Source of the DNA: Nitrospirota bacterium
Lineage (GTDB): Bacteria > Nitrospirota > Nitrospiria > Nitrospirales > Nitrospiraceae
DNA length: 64,000 nucleotides
Assembly: GCA_030682135.1 (NCBI GenBank)
Contig: JAUXQT010000003.1
Location: 1-64,000, forward strand
Direction of reading: 5' to 3'
How positions within the stretch are numbered: position 1 is the first letter of the stretch; each line of letters starts with the position of its first letter. The notes under the pieces were generated by a model. It was not told the DNA's origin. It was given only the letters and a program-made list of their open reading frames with translations, and ran no database searches. The position numbers and the translations under genes were made by a program. Of the stretch, positions 24,497 through 33,062 are shown one piece after another.

Positions 24497-26371
24497 ATGC
24501 AACAGAATCAGCACCACACAGAAGCGCCAGGACGAGAGCAGACGTTGCAGCGGCTGCTTCGACGAACCGATCGGTTGCTCCAGACAGGTCTTCGAACCAG
24601 TGCCACCTTTACCCGCTGGCGTGTCGTCCTGTTCGCCACGGCGCTGCTCTGCACAATTACGCTCTACAGACTTGGTTGGTACCAGGCCGGCAATGGTTCG
24701 CTCGCCGGGTTCCTCATCCTGTTCCTGATCGTCGCGAGCTATCATACCAGGCTGGAACAGCGGATTCATCGGCTCCGGGAATGGCAACGGATCAAGCAGA
24801 CGCATGTGGCTCGCCTCCGCCTCGATTGGGACAGAATCCCTGCACAGACCTTCGCCGGGCCGGCCCATCACCTCTACGCGAACGACCTCGACCTCGTCGG
24901 GCCCCATTCGTTGTTTCAACTGCTCAACACCACCGTCTCCTCGCATGGCCGCGAGCGATTGGCTGCCTGGCTTCTCTCACAGCCACCTGCCCCGGACGCC
25001 TGGGTGGAACGCCAAGCCTTGGTCCGTGAGCTCACGGCAAGGCCATTGTTTCGAGACCGATTGGCGCTTGAAGCCCGCTTGCTCGGTGAACAGGAGATCG
25101 ACGGCCATCGCCTGGCTGCCGTATTGCAACATCGCCTGGAGATTCCCCGGCTGCATATTATTCTGCCAATCCAGGCCCTCCTCGCCGCGACCACCGCAGG
25201 GCTTGGACTCGCCGCGTTGCTGAATCTGCTGCCAGGGTACTGGATGTTCTCCTTCGGCCTCTACGCCCTCGCCTATTTTTTCACGGACCAGGGAGAGGAA
25301 CTGCTCGAACATGCGGTCGGCCTCCACCATGAAGTCGAGAAACTCGGAACGGTATTCGGGCACATCGACCGTCATGCGAAACGATCCCGCTCCGTCCTCT
25401 TTCGCACCTGGGCCCCGCTCGCGACCAGCGCCACGTCGCCCATTCATCTGATCCGACAGGCCGCGCGAGTGCTCCATGGCATCAGCATCAAAGCCCATCC
25501 GGTCGTCCACCTTGCCGTGAATGCCCTCTGCCCCTGGGACCTCTGGTTCGCCAGGAGATTGGGCCAGATCCAGGATCAGATCCGAGATCATCTCCCCTTG
25601 TGGCTGGATCGACTGGCGGAAATTGAAGCGGCTGCGGCATTAGGCACCTTCGCCTACCTGCACCCCCGCTATATCTGGCCTTCATCGCTTCAAACCGACA
25701 ACCGACAGAACGGGGCAGCTCCACGCTGCTCCGCTCGCAATCTCGGTCATCCGCTGATCCCCCATGCGATGCGCGTGGCCAACGACTTCTCCCTTCAGGG
25801 CCTCGGACAGGTGCTGCTCGTCACCGGATCCAACATGTCCGGGAAAAGCACCTTCCTCCGGACTGTGGGAATCAATATCTGTCTCGCACAAGCCGGCGCA
25901 CCGGTCTGCGCCAGCCATTTCGAATGGACCTGGGTGCGCGTGGTCTGCTGTATCCGGGTGGACGACTCCCTCGACGAGGGGCTGTCGTTTTTCTATGCGG
26001 AAGTGAAACGGCTCAAGACGTTGCTCGACGCGACGATGGATCGATCCCGCGCCCCGGTGCTCTTCTTGATCGACGAAATCTTCAAGGGCACCAACAATCG
26101 CGAGCGATTGATCGGGAGCCGCTCCTTCATCACCGGCCTCTCGCAAGGCCATGGGTTCGGCATGGTCACGACCCATGACCTCGAATTGACCGATCTCGAC
26201 AAAACGGTGCCGGGATTACGCAACGCCCACTTTCAGGAAACGGTGGCAGCCGGCGCACTCCAATTCGACTACCAGCTCCGTTCAGGTCCCTGCCCCACCA
26301 CCAATGCGCTACGGATTATGGAATTGGAAGGGTTGCCGGTGCCAGGCACAGCACCAGGCCTGATCAACTAA
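24497..26371 (+). CDS. Membrane MutS-like ATPase, about 624 aa
   Basis: This protein carries a MutS domain-V ATPase: VLLVTGSNMSGKSTFLRTVG (Walker A), VRVVCCIRVDDSLDEGLSFF, APVLFLIDEIFKGTNNRER (Walker B) and FGMVTTHDLELTD. The core/lever region (residues ~130-400) resembles MutS domain III. Domains I and II for mismatch recognition are absent. Unusually, hydrophobic segments near the N-terminus (VVLFATALLCTITLYRL, LAGFLILFLIVASY) and in the middle (LLAATTAGLGLAALLNLL) indicate membrane anchoring. It is thus a MutS-related membrane protein of unknown role, not mutS itself. The start is uncertain: GTG 24434 or ATG 24497; I list the latter. Confidence 0.82.
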   Translation: MQQNQHHTEAPGREQTLQRLLRRTDRLLQTGLRTSATFTRWRVVLFATALLCTITLYRLGWYQAGNGSLAGFLILFLIVASYHTRLEQRIHRLREWQRIKQTHVARLRLDWDRIPAQTFAGPAHHLYANDLDLVGPHSLFQLLNTTVSSHGRERLAAWLLSQPPAPDAWVERQALVRELTARPLFRDRLALEARLLGEQEIDGHRLAAVLQHRLEIPRLHIILPIQALLAATTAGLGLAALLNLLPGYWMFSFGLYALAYFFTDQGEELLEHAVGLHHEVEKLGTVFGHIDRHAKRSRSVLFRTWAPLATSATSPIHLIRQAARVLHGISIKAHPVVHLAVNALCPWDLWFARRLGQIQDQIRDHLPLWLDRLAEIEAAAALGTFAYLHPRYIWPSSLQTDNRQNGAAPRCSARNLGHPLIPHAMRVANDFSLQGLGQVLLVTGSNMSGKSTFLRTVGINICLAQAGAPVCASHFEWTWVRVVCCIRVDDSLDEGLSFFYAEVKRLKTLLDATMDRSRAPVLFLIDEIFKGTNNRERLIGSRSFITGLSQGHGFGMVTTHDLELTDLDKTVPGLRNAHFQETVAAGALQFDYQLRSGPCPTTNALRIMELEGLPVPGTAPGLIN

Positions 26372-26379
26372 GGCTCACT

Positions 26380-29300
26380 GTGACGACACCCATCAGCACA
26401 GGCTCCCGCGCCACGCCCCATCCTCTCCGCGGCCTATTGATCGCGCAATTCTTCGGCGCGTTCAACGACAACGTCTGGAAGCTGATGGTCGCCTTGCTAG
26501 CCATCAGGCAGGTCACGGCCGCCGTCGGCCCGACGGGACCGGCGTTTGAAGCAGCCTCCCAGGCGCAGACCACCATCGCCTTCGTCGTCTTCAACCTGCC
26601 CCTCATGCTGTTCTCTCTGGTCGCAGGCGTCCTGTCGGACCGGTTAAGCAAACGGACCGTCATCATTGCTATGAAGATGAGCGAAGTCGCGCTGATGGGA
26701 GCCGGAACCGTGGCACTCTGGGAAAACCCGGCTGGCGGATGGCCCGCCTTGATCGTCCTGGGGGGCATGGGAGTCCACAGTGCGTTCTTCAGCCCGGCTA
26801 AGTACGGCATTCTGCCCGAGCTATTGACCTACGAACAACTTTCACTCGGCAACGGCTTGCTGAAGATGTGGACCTTCTTCGCTATCATCGGCGGCACGAC
26901 AGCAGGAGGTATCTTTCTGGGCCTCTCACACGCGAGTCCTTGGCTGGCGGGACTCGCGGTGACCGTCCTTTCCGTGATCGGATTTCTTGCTGCCTGGACC
27001 ATCCCCCGCGTGCCGGTTGCCCGATCGGAAGGCGGCGTGATTGCTACCATCGCTGTCGCCTGGGCGGCAATCCGTGAAGACCGCCTGTTGCGGCTGGCTA
27101 TTGGCATCAACATCATGTTCTGGACCATCGCCAGCCTGTTCGGCCAGGACATGCTGATCTACGCCAAGGCCAGGCTCGAATTGTCCGACGAGCTGTCCGG
27201 ACTCCCGCTCGCGGTTCTTGGGATCGGCATCGGCATCGGCGCCGGGCTCGCAGGCCGCCTCTCTGCCTCGAAAATCGAAATCGGACTGATCCTGCCAGGC
27301 TGCTTCTGTCTGGCCGGCGGACTGCTGGTGCTGGGCCTGATTCCGCCCAGCCTCACCGGTGCACTCACGCTGATGGCGGCACTCGGCATCGCCAGCGGCT
27401 TCATCAATGTGCCGATCAACGCGCTCATCCAATGGCGCGCCCCGGCCGACCGGCGCGGCGCCGTCATCGCGTTGGGCAACACGTTTATGTTCGGTGGCGT
27501 CATGCTCGGATCGCTGGGCGCGGGATTTCTGTCGCACATCGGCCTCTCCGCCACCGACATCCTCCTGGCCTGCGCAGGCGTGGCGCTGATCGGCACCGTC
27601 ACCGTCCTCTGGCTGATGCCGGACAGCCTTCTGCGGTTCACGATGGTGCTACTGCCACGCCTCTTCTATCGCCTGACCGTCATCGGAAGCGAGTCCGTGC
27701 CGCGAGAGGGCGCTGCACTGCTGGTGCCGAACCATGTGTCCTTCGTGGACGGGTTCTTGCTGATGGCGAGTCTGGACCGCCCGATCCGTTTTGTGGTGGA
27801 TGCCCGCTATGCAGAGTATCCCTTGCTCCGGCCGCTCATGAAGGCCATGCGCGTCATCCCGATCGCCTCCGGCGAAGGACCGCGCGTCATCCTGCGCGCC
27901 CTTCGTGACGCAGGCGCCGCCTTGGACAACGGCGAGATCGTCTGCATCTTCCCCGAAGGACAGATCACCAGGACCGGAACACTCTTGCCGTTCCGACGAG
28001 GCTTCGAACGCATCGTGAAGGGACGAACCGTCCCTGTCATTCCGGTCCACCTCGACCGGATCTGGGGCAGCATCTTCAGCTTTACGAACGGCCGGTTCGT
28101 CGGCAAATGGCCGGAGCGCATCCCCTATCCCGTCACCGTCTCGTTCGGAACGCCTCAACCCTCCTCGACCCCGGCCTATGAACTCCGACGACTCGTCCGT
28201 GAACTGGGAGAAACGGCCTGGTATCTGCGCAAAGCCGATCAGGAAACCCTGCATCGTCCTGTCGTGAGAGCCTGGCGACGGCATCCCTTCGCCTTTGCCC
28301 TGGCCGACGGCTCACGCCCGCACGTGTCGGCTTTGCAGGCATTGATCGGCACCATCGTACTCGCCCGAATACTCAGACCCCATTGGGAAGGACAGCAGCA
28401 TGTCGGCTTACTCCTGCCACCCAGCGTCGCCGGTGCCTTGGTCAATATCGCCGCGTCCCTGTCAGGCAAAACCAGCATCAACCTGAACTACACGGTTGGA
28501 AAGGCCGGCCTGGAATCGGCCATCGCACAGGCCTCGATCAAGACCGTGCTCACCAGCCGCCAATTTATCGAGAAGGCGAAGCTCGACATCCCGCAGGGCA
28601 CCACCATCCTCTGGCTCGAAGACCTCGCCAAGACCATTAGCGGCGGCAAGAAGTTCGTCGCACTGCTGTTCGCCCTGTTCACCCCGATACGAATCTTAGA
28701 GCGGGCCTGCGGACAGACTGGCAAGACCGGCATGGACGATCTGGCCACCATCATCTTCAGCAGCGGCAGCACAGGCGAACCGAAGGGGGTGATGCTCTCC
28801 CACTTCAGCATCAATTCCAACGTCGAAGGAGCCTCCCAGGTCATCCATATCAGCAAGGCCGATCGTGCCCTCGGCATCCTCCCCTTCTTCCATTCCTTCG
28901 GCTACATGCTCCTCTGGTTCTACTTGCGACATAACACCGGGGTCGTCTTTCATCCTTCGCCGCTCGACGTGAGCGCGATTGGAGAACTTTGCAGCCGGTA
29001 TCGCATCTCGCTCCTGGTCGCCACGCCGACCTTTCTCCAGCTCTATCAGCGGCGCTGCACGCCGGAACAGTTCAGCACGCTGCGCGTCATCATCACGGGA
29101 GCCGAAAAGCTGCCGATGCGGCTCATGCAGTCGTTCCAGGAACGTTTCGGCATAACCCCCGTCGAGGGTTATGGGGTGACGGAATGTGCGCCCGTCATTG
29201 CGGCAAACTGCCCGGACTTCCGCGCCTCTGGATTTTTTCAAGTGGCCTCGCGGCGGGGAACCGTGGGGCAGCCGCTGCCCGGCGTCTCCGTACGCATCGT

Positions 29301-29835
29301 CGATCCCGACAGCTATGAGATTCTTGCGCCAGGCACACCCGGCATGCTGCTCGTCAAGGGCCCCAACTTGATGAACGGCTATCTAGGCCGGAAGGATCTC
29401 ACCGACAAGTCTATGAAGGATGGCTGGTACATCACAGGGGACATCGCCACCCTGGATGAAGATGGCTTTCTCTCAATCACCGACCGGCTCTCGCGCTTCT
29501 CGAAGATCGGCGGGGAAATGGTCCCTCATGGCCGCGTCGAAGAGGCGCTGCAGCAAGCGGTCGGCGGCGACATGCAAGTCTTCGCCGTCACCGGCATTCC
29601 CGACGACAAGAAAGGTGAACAGCTTGCCGTGCTCCACACCCTCGATGAAGCGCAGATTCCCGGCATCGTAAGCAAGCTCGCAGCAGACGGACTCCCGAAT
29701 TTGTTCATTCCATCACGGGCAAACTTCATCAAAGTCGAGGCCCTGCCAGTATTGGGGACTGGCAAGATGGACCTGCGCGGCCTCAAGCGGATCGCCATGG
29801 AACGGCTTTCGGGGGACGTGAAGCGTCTTTCGTGA
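26380..29835 (+). CDS. Fused MFS flippase / PlsC acyltransferase / acyl-ACP synthetase, 1151 aa
   Basis: Three functions are fused. Residues ~1-410 are an LplT-like MFS lysophospholipid flippase (FFGAFNDNVWKLMVALLAI ... VAGVLSDRLSKRTVI). Residues ~420-610 are a PlsC-type acyltransferase with the NHVSFVDGFLL (NHxxxxD) and FPEGQITRTG motifs. Residues ~640-1150 are an AMP-forming acyl synthetase with IIFSSGSTGEPKGVMLSH and GYGVTECAPVIA. This matches the Aas/LplT system, which imports and reacylates lysophospholipids at the inner membrane. The start is GTG, eight bases after the MutS-like gene stop. The last codons (DVKRLS) derive from a heptamer repeat. Confidence 0.92.
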   Translation: MTTPISTGSRATPHPLRGLLIAQFFGAFNDNVWKLMVALLAIRQVTAAVGPTGPAFEAASQAQTTIAFVVFNLPLMLFSLVAGVLSDRLSKRTVIIAMKMSEVALMGAGTVALWENPAGGWPALIVLGGMGVHSAFFSPAKYGILPELLTYEQLSLGNGLLKMWTFFAIIGGTTAGGIFLGLSHASPWLAGLAVTVLSVIGFLAAWTIPRVPVARSEGGVIATIAVAWAAIREDRLLRLAIGINIMFWTIASLFGQDMLIYAKARLELSDELSGLPLAVLGIGIGIGAGLAGRLSASKIEIGLILPGCFCLAGGLLVLGLIPPSLTGALTLMAALGIASGFINVPINALIQWRAPADRRGAVIALGNTFMFGGVMLGSLGAGFLSHIGLSATDILLACAGVALIGTVTVLWLMPDSLLRFTMVLLPRLFYRLTVIGSESVPREGAALLVPNHVSFVDGFLLMASLDRPIRFVVDARYAEYPLLRPLMKAMRVIPIASGEGPRVILRALRDAGAALDNGEIVCIFPEGQITRTGTLLPFRRGFERIVKGRTVPVIPVHLDRIWGSIFSFTNGRFVGKWPERIPYPVTVSFGTPQPSSTPAYELRRLVRELGETAWYLRKADQETLHRPVVRAWRRHPFAFALADGSRPHVSALQALIGTIVLARILRPHWEGQQHVGLLLPPSVAGALVNIAASLSGKTSINLNYTVGKAGLESAIAQASIKTVLTSRQFIEKAKLDIPQGTTILWLEDLAKTISGGKKFVALLFALFTPIRILERACGQTGKTGMDDLATIIFSSGSTGEPKGVMLSHFSINSNVEGASQVIHISKADRALGILPFFHSFGYMLLWFYLRHNTGVVFHPSPLDVSAIGELCSRYRISLLVATPTFLQLYQRRCTPEQFSTLRVIITGAEKLPMRLMQSFQERFGITPVEGYGVTECAPVIAANCPDFRASGFFQVASRRGTVGQPLPGVSVRIVDPDSYEILAPGTPGMLLVKGPNLMNGYLGRKDLTDKSMKDGWYITGDIATLDEDGFLSITDRLSRFSKIGGEMVPHGRVEEALQQAVGGDMQVFAVTGIPDDKKGEQLAVLHTLDEAQIPGIVSKLAADGLPNLFIPSRANFIKVEALPVLGTGKMDLRGLKRIAMERLSGDVKRLS

Positions 29836-29880
29836 ATCGTATCTCGCGAGATACGAGCGACGAACGACGAGATACGAGGC
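29822..29880. repeat. GTGAAGC-type heptamer repeat with perfect palindrome
   Basis: The 18-bp perfect palindrome CGTATCTCGCGAGATACG (29838-29855) is flanked by GACGTGAAGCGTCTTTCGTG and GCGACGAACGACGAGATACG. It overlaps the end of the fused acyltransferase gene and precedes the amidohydrolase start by a few bases. Confidence 0.75.
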
Positions 29881-29883
29881 TCT

Positions 29884-30879
29884 ATGACCATGCCACCTGC
29901 CACAAAATCGCTGATCGATTGCCATGTGCATCTGGCTGCGCTGCCGGATGGCGACAACGGCTGTTTCATCTCGCCGAAGATGTTGAAGAGTCCGCTGTTC
30001 CGGTTTTTATTCTGGAAACACGGGCTTTCTGTCGATCGCCCTCGCGAAGCCAATCAGAAATATCTCGACGACCTCCTGATCGAGCTCCGCGCCTCCCGCC
30101 ATGTGCAGAAAGCCGTACTCCTCGGCATGGACGGCGTCTATGATCACAACGGACAGCTCAACCGAGAACACACGGACTTTCTCATCAGCAACGACTATGT
30201 GCTGAAGACGGCGCAGGCCCACCCGCATGAATTACTGGCCGGCGTGTCGATCAATCCTCAGCGGCGCGATGCCATCGACGAAGTCCATCGTTGCGCGGAT
30301 GCCGGTGCGGTCCTGGTAAAAGTGCTGCCGAACGCGAAACAATTCGACCCGGCCAATCCGAAGTACAAACCCTTCTACCGGGCATTGGCCGAACGGAATT
30401 TGCCATTCCTCAGTCACGTCGGCTACGAATTCAGCTTGATCGGCAAGGATCAATCGGTCGGCGACCCGGAGAGGCTTCGGGTACCGCTCGACGAAGGCGC
30501 CACCGTCATCGCCGCCCATGCCTGCAGCTACGGCCTGATCCTCTATGAAAAGTTTCTGCCCACGCTGCGGGACCTTGTGCAGCGCTACCCGAACTTCTAT
30601 TCGGACATCTCAGCCCTTACATTACCCAATCGGTTCCGGATGCTCCTGCATCTTCGCCAGTATCCCGAGGTGCATGAGCGCCTGCTCTTCGGCACCGACT
30701 ATCCCCTCTCCGTGTTCCACGTCGCAGCCTGGGGCCGCGTCGCCTTCGGGACGCTGCGCAAGATGATGAAAACCAAAAACCGCTTCGACCGCCAAGTCGA
30801 GGTCTGCAATGGGCTGAAGCTGGGCTTCCGCTCGCTCGGAGACCTGCTCCCCCACACAGCGGCGAAAACGACCAGCTAG
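29884..30879 (+). CDS. Metal-dependent amidohydrolase (amidohydrolase 2 type), 331 aa
   Basis: This TIM-barrel metal hydrolase shows LIDCHVHLAALPDG (HxH metal motif), an internal lysine/His segment (LVKVLPNAKQFDP; FLSHVGYEF), VIAAHACSYG and the terminal acid in LLFGTDYPLSVFHV. The set fits the amidohydrolase-2 (2-amino-3-carboxymuconate decarboxylase-like) family rather than dihydroorotase. The substrate is unknown. The gene follows the lipid-remodelling fusion by ~50 bases of repeat. A family-1 palindrome begins right at its TAG stop. Confidence 0.85.
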   Translation: MTMPPATKSLIDCHVHLAALPDGDNGCFISPKMLKSPLFRFLFWKHGLSVDRPREANQKYLDDLLIELRASRHVQKAVLLGMDGVYDHNGQLNREHTDFLISNDYVLKTAQAHPHELLAGVSINPQRRDAIDEVHRCADAGAVLVKVLPNAKQFDPANPKYKPFYRALAERNLPFLSHVGYEFSLIGKDQSVGDPERLRVPLDEGATVIAAHACSYGLILYEKFLPTLRDLVQRYPNFYSDISALTLPNRFRMLLHLRQYPEVHERLLFGTDYPLSVFHVAAWGRVAFGTLRKMMKTKNRFDRQVEVCNGLKLGFRSLGDLLPHTAAKTTS

Positions 30880-31004
30880 CAGGCTGTTGATAAAGGCCGC
30901 CAGCGGCGTTCTCACGGCGCGCAGAGGTTCAACGTACTGCCGAGAGTACGCTTCGCCTCTCCGCTTGCTGCGGCCTTGCGGGACGGCCTTTCTGAACAGC
31001 CTGC
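30880..31004 (-). repeat. Family-1 palindromic repeat, copy i
   Basis: Ends GCAGGCTGTTGATAAAGGCCG and CGGCCTTTCTGAACAGCCTGC enclose the AACGTACTGCCGAGAGTACG hairpin. It starts immediately after the amidohydrolase TAG. A further inverted end TTTGTCAACAACCTGCTAG occurs at about 31066-31084. It is nearly the reverse complement of CTAGCAGGCTGTTGATAAA at the left boundary, so the ~210-bp gap is bracketed by matching ends. Confidence 0.85.
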
Positions 31005-31090
31005 GACGACTTCTGACAGCAACTGCAACTGTTCTGGCATGCGAATTTCTGTAGTGGCTTGGTAGTTTGTCAACAACCTGCTAGAGCGAC

Positions 31091-31351
31091 ATGTCTATGG
31101 ACCACGAAGAGATACTTGCCAGCCTGCGCGAAAGGATTCTGGCCTTCGCGACATTACGGGTATCGAGGGATCGTGCCGAGGACCTTGTCCAGGACGTGCT
31201 CTCTGTCCTCCACGAAAAATATACGCGCGTCACGGAACTGACCGAACTGGTTCCCCTGGCATTTCAAATCTTACGGTTCAAGATGCTGGATGCCCATCGC
31301 AAGTCACTCCGTCGGGATACCGCTCAGTCGCTAGCGCGAGGAGTTTCCTGA
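31091..31351 (+). CDS. Truncated sigma-70-like protein (region 2 only), 86 aa
   Basis: Sequence typical of sigma-70 region 2 is seen: LRERILAFATLRVSRDRAEDLVQDVLSVLHEKY and ILRFKMLDAHRKSLRRD, as in ECF-type sigma factors. Region 4 (the -35-binding helix-turn-helix) is missing: the frame ends SLARGVS eleven bases before a family-1 repeat. Either the gene was truncated when the repeat arrived or the C-terminal half was deleted. Alone it could bind core polymerase but not a -35 element, so it is probably a remnant or a decoy. No anti-sigma factor is adjacent. Confidence 0.65.
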   Translation: MSMDHEEILASLRERILAFATLRVSRDRAEDLVQDVLSVLHEKYTRVTELTELVPLAFQILRFKMLDAHRKSLRRDTAQSLARGVS

Positions 31352-31361
31352 ACAGCCTCGT

Positions 31362-31483
31362 AGGATGCTCAAAACGTTTGTCCAGCAAGGCCGCAAGCGA
31401 ATCGAAACCGGAGGCGTACCCCAGGGGTACGTTGAGGATTTCGATGAGCCGAGAACGAAGCTGGCGGGCGTTTTCAGCATCCT
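31362..31483 (+). repeat. Family-1 palindromic repeat, copy j
   Basis: AGGATGCTCAAAACGTTTGTCC and CGGGCGTTTTCAGCATCCT are the ends; the centre is GCGTACCCC-AG-GGGTACG. The right end overlaps the TAG stop of the minus-strand membrane protein at 31482. Confidence 0.9.
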
Positions 31484-31841
31484 ACAAGAAGTTGATCACC
31501 ACCAGCCCGACAATCGCAGCCAATCCGCCGATGCAGCAGAGCACAAACCCGGCGGCTCCAGCGACAAACCAGGGCCTGACTCGCCTGAACTCTTGCGGCG
31601 TCAGCAACGGGTGCAACTCGACGGGAGCCCTCCACCAGCGAGGCGGGAGCATCTTGCGTGGAGCGAGCTGTGTGAAAAGCACGACGTGATACCAGAGGCC
31701 AGTAGGAATCCCAACGAGGAGGCCCACAACCAAGACCCAGAGCCCCAGCTCGATCATGATCTGCGGCGTGACCACAAGCGTGATGAGCGCGATGACACAC
31801 AGCCCTACCAGGCTTCCGATGACCAGCAACAGTTCAAGCAT
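31482..31841 (-). CDS. Small membrane protein, about 119 aa
   Basis: The first two hydrophobic segments (MLELLLVIGSLVGLCVIALI and LGLWVLVVGLLVGIPTGLWY) are followed by an aromatic/basic loop containing PRKMLPPRWWRAP. The C-terminal helix is FVAGAAGFVLCCIGGLAAIV. No family is recognised. The start is uncertain: ATG 31841 gives MLELLLVIG directly, whereas the track's TTG start at 31889 adds 16 residues. The gene sits between two family-1 elements (copies j and k), with its stop codon in copy j, so it may be a repeat-bounded passenger gene. Confidence 0.6.
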   Translation of the reverse strand: MLELLLVIGSLVGLCVIALITLVVTPQIMIELGLWVLVVGLLVGIPTGLWYHVVLFTQLAPRKMLPPRWWRAPVELHPLLTPQEFRRVRPWFVAGAAGFVLCCIGGLAAIVGLVVINFL

Positions 31842-31907
31842 GAGAAGGATTGTACCGGAATCCTCTTGTAGGCGGAGGCGGTTCGTCAAAAATCAGAACA
31901 CCCACGC

Positions 31908-32072
31908 AGGATGCTCAAAACGTTCGTCCAGCAAGGCCGCATCGATCGATCGTTCACTTAGGGGTGGATGGGATGATCCCAACTGCGCGCGTCCAACGAG
32001 GGTCTTCTGAGACCACGCGTTGCGCGAGCAAAGGGATCGCCCCAACCACCCCACTCCATTTTTCAGCATCCT
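31908..32072 (+). repeat. Composite repeat k: family-1 ends around a family-2 core
   Basis: The left part AGGATGCTCAAAACGTTCGTCCAGCAAGGCCGCA is normal family 1 and the right end TTTTTCAGCATCCT is the matching inverted end. The usual central hairpin is replaced by a complete family-2 element (31961-32052). The two families are therefore physically nested. Confidence 0.85.
31961..32052 (+). repeat. Family-2 structured repeat, copy B (nested)
   Basis: The core is CTGCGCGCGTCCAACGAGG, GGTC-TTCTGA-GACC, then ACGCGTTGCGCGAGCA. The flanking arms GGGGTGGATGGGATGATCCC and, reverse-complemented, GGGGTGGTTGGGGCGATCCC match at 17 of 20 positions. The arm sequence is unrelated to the arms of copies A, C, D and E. 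Confidence 0.8.
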
Positions 32073-32083
32073 ACGGACAGGCA

Positions 32084-32902
32084 TCATGGCTGAGTACGCC
32101 CGGCGTAGCGCCCAAGCTGCGTTACGAAGGGGAACCGCAGCATCATGAACAGATTCAAACAGACCGGTGGGCCAAGGTGTTCGAGGCCGATCTTCATCCC
32201 CAGTTGCCCCAAGGCCGGCTCCGCGCAGTAGGTTCCGAATAACCGGTCCCACCAGGGCACATTGAATCCATAGTTGCTGTTGGTTTCGCGCACATCCACA
32301 GAATGATGGATACGATGCATGTCCGGCGTCACAACGAACCACCGGAGTATGCGATCAAGACTCACCGGCATCTGCACGTTGCTGTGATTGAAGAGGGCCG
32401 TGCTGTTGAGCACGATCTCGAAGGCGACCACCGCGAAAGGGGCCACTCCCAGCGCCAGCACCGCTGCGGTCTTCACCATCGTTGAGATCACGATTTCGAC
32501 CGGATGAAAACGCACCCCGCTGGACACATCCAGATCCAGATCCGAATGATGCATCATATGGAACCGCCAGAGGATCGGAACCAGATGGAACACTTGATGC
32601 TGGCAATAGATAATGAAATCGAGCGCCACCACCGCCAGCCCGAATTCGAGCCAGACCGGTCCCTCGATCCCATTCAACAGGCCCCACCCACGCTCCTGTG
32701 CCATGGCGGCGACTGCCACCACACCACCCATGAAAAACAGCCTGGCAATCACCGTATTCAGGATCACGATCGTGAGGTTGCCACCCCATCGGCAGAGCTT
32801 CGAAGCCGTCAGCTTTCGTCGCGGCGCCAACAGCTCCCATGTGGCCATGATGCCCAGCACGGAAAGATACGAACCTACTCGAATGAGGTCGTCAGAGCCC
32901 AT
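32084..32902 (-). CDS. Fatty acid hydroxylase / sterol desaturase family protein, 272 aa
   Basis: This membrane di-iron oxygenase shows the histidine boxes HQVFHLVP, FHMMHHSD and the C-terminal HRIHHSVD, the standard pattern of the sterol desaturase/fatty acid hydroxylase superfamily. Four or more hydrophobic helices surround them (LFFMGGVVAVAAMA; LEFGLAVVALDFIIYC; AAVLALGVAPFAVVAFEIVL). It likely hydroxylates a lipid; the substrate is unknown. Redox partners are not adjacent. It starts the minus-strand accessory block and lies just beyond composite repeat k. Confidence 0.88.
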   Translation of the reverse strand: MGSDDLIRVGSYLSVLGIMATWELLAPRRKLTASKLCRWGGNLTIVILNTVIARLFFMGGVVAVAAMAQERGWGLLNGIEGPVWLEFGLAVVALDFIIYCQHQVFHLVPILWRFHMMHHSDLDLDVSSGVRFHPVEIVISTMVKTAAVLALGVAPFAVVAFEIVLNSTALFNHSNVQMPVSLDRILRWFVVTPDMHRIHHSVDVRETNSNYGFNVPWWDRLFGTYCAEPALGQLGMKIGLEHLGPPVCLNLFMMLRFPFVTQLGRYAGRTQP

Positions 32903-32947
32903 ACCACCCCCTGCTCATGTTGACTCCCGCTCATTCCAATGTTCATG

Positions 32948-32968
32948 GATCAATGGCCCCTGGAGCCT
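32948..32968. repeat. Short recurring motif (ATCAATGGYYCCTGGARCCT), copy 1
   Basis: GATCAATGGCCCCTGGAGCCT matches the motif found at 34457 and 35377 with three or four substitutions. It lies between the desaturase and DUF1348 genes and is followed by TGCGCGCGCAC, possibly a stub of a family-2 core. Confidence 0.5.
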
Positions 32969-33062
32969 ACTGCGCGCGCACACATCACGACTGACTAGTG
33001 AAAAAGACCAGAGCCAGACCACGAAACCGGATGACACGCCGAACCGATCGACCTCGTACGGG

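Noticed and set aside
31365-31871. 168-aa plus-strand ORF
   Set aside because: Reads through a palindromic repeat and opposite the small membrane protein; composition is Gln/Asp/Pro/Arg noise.
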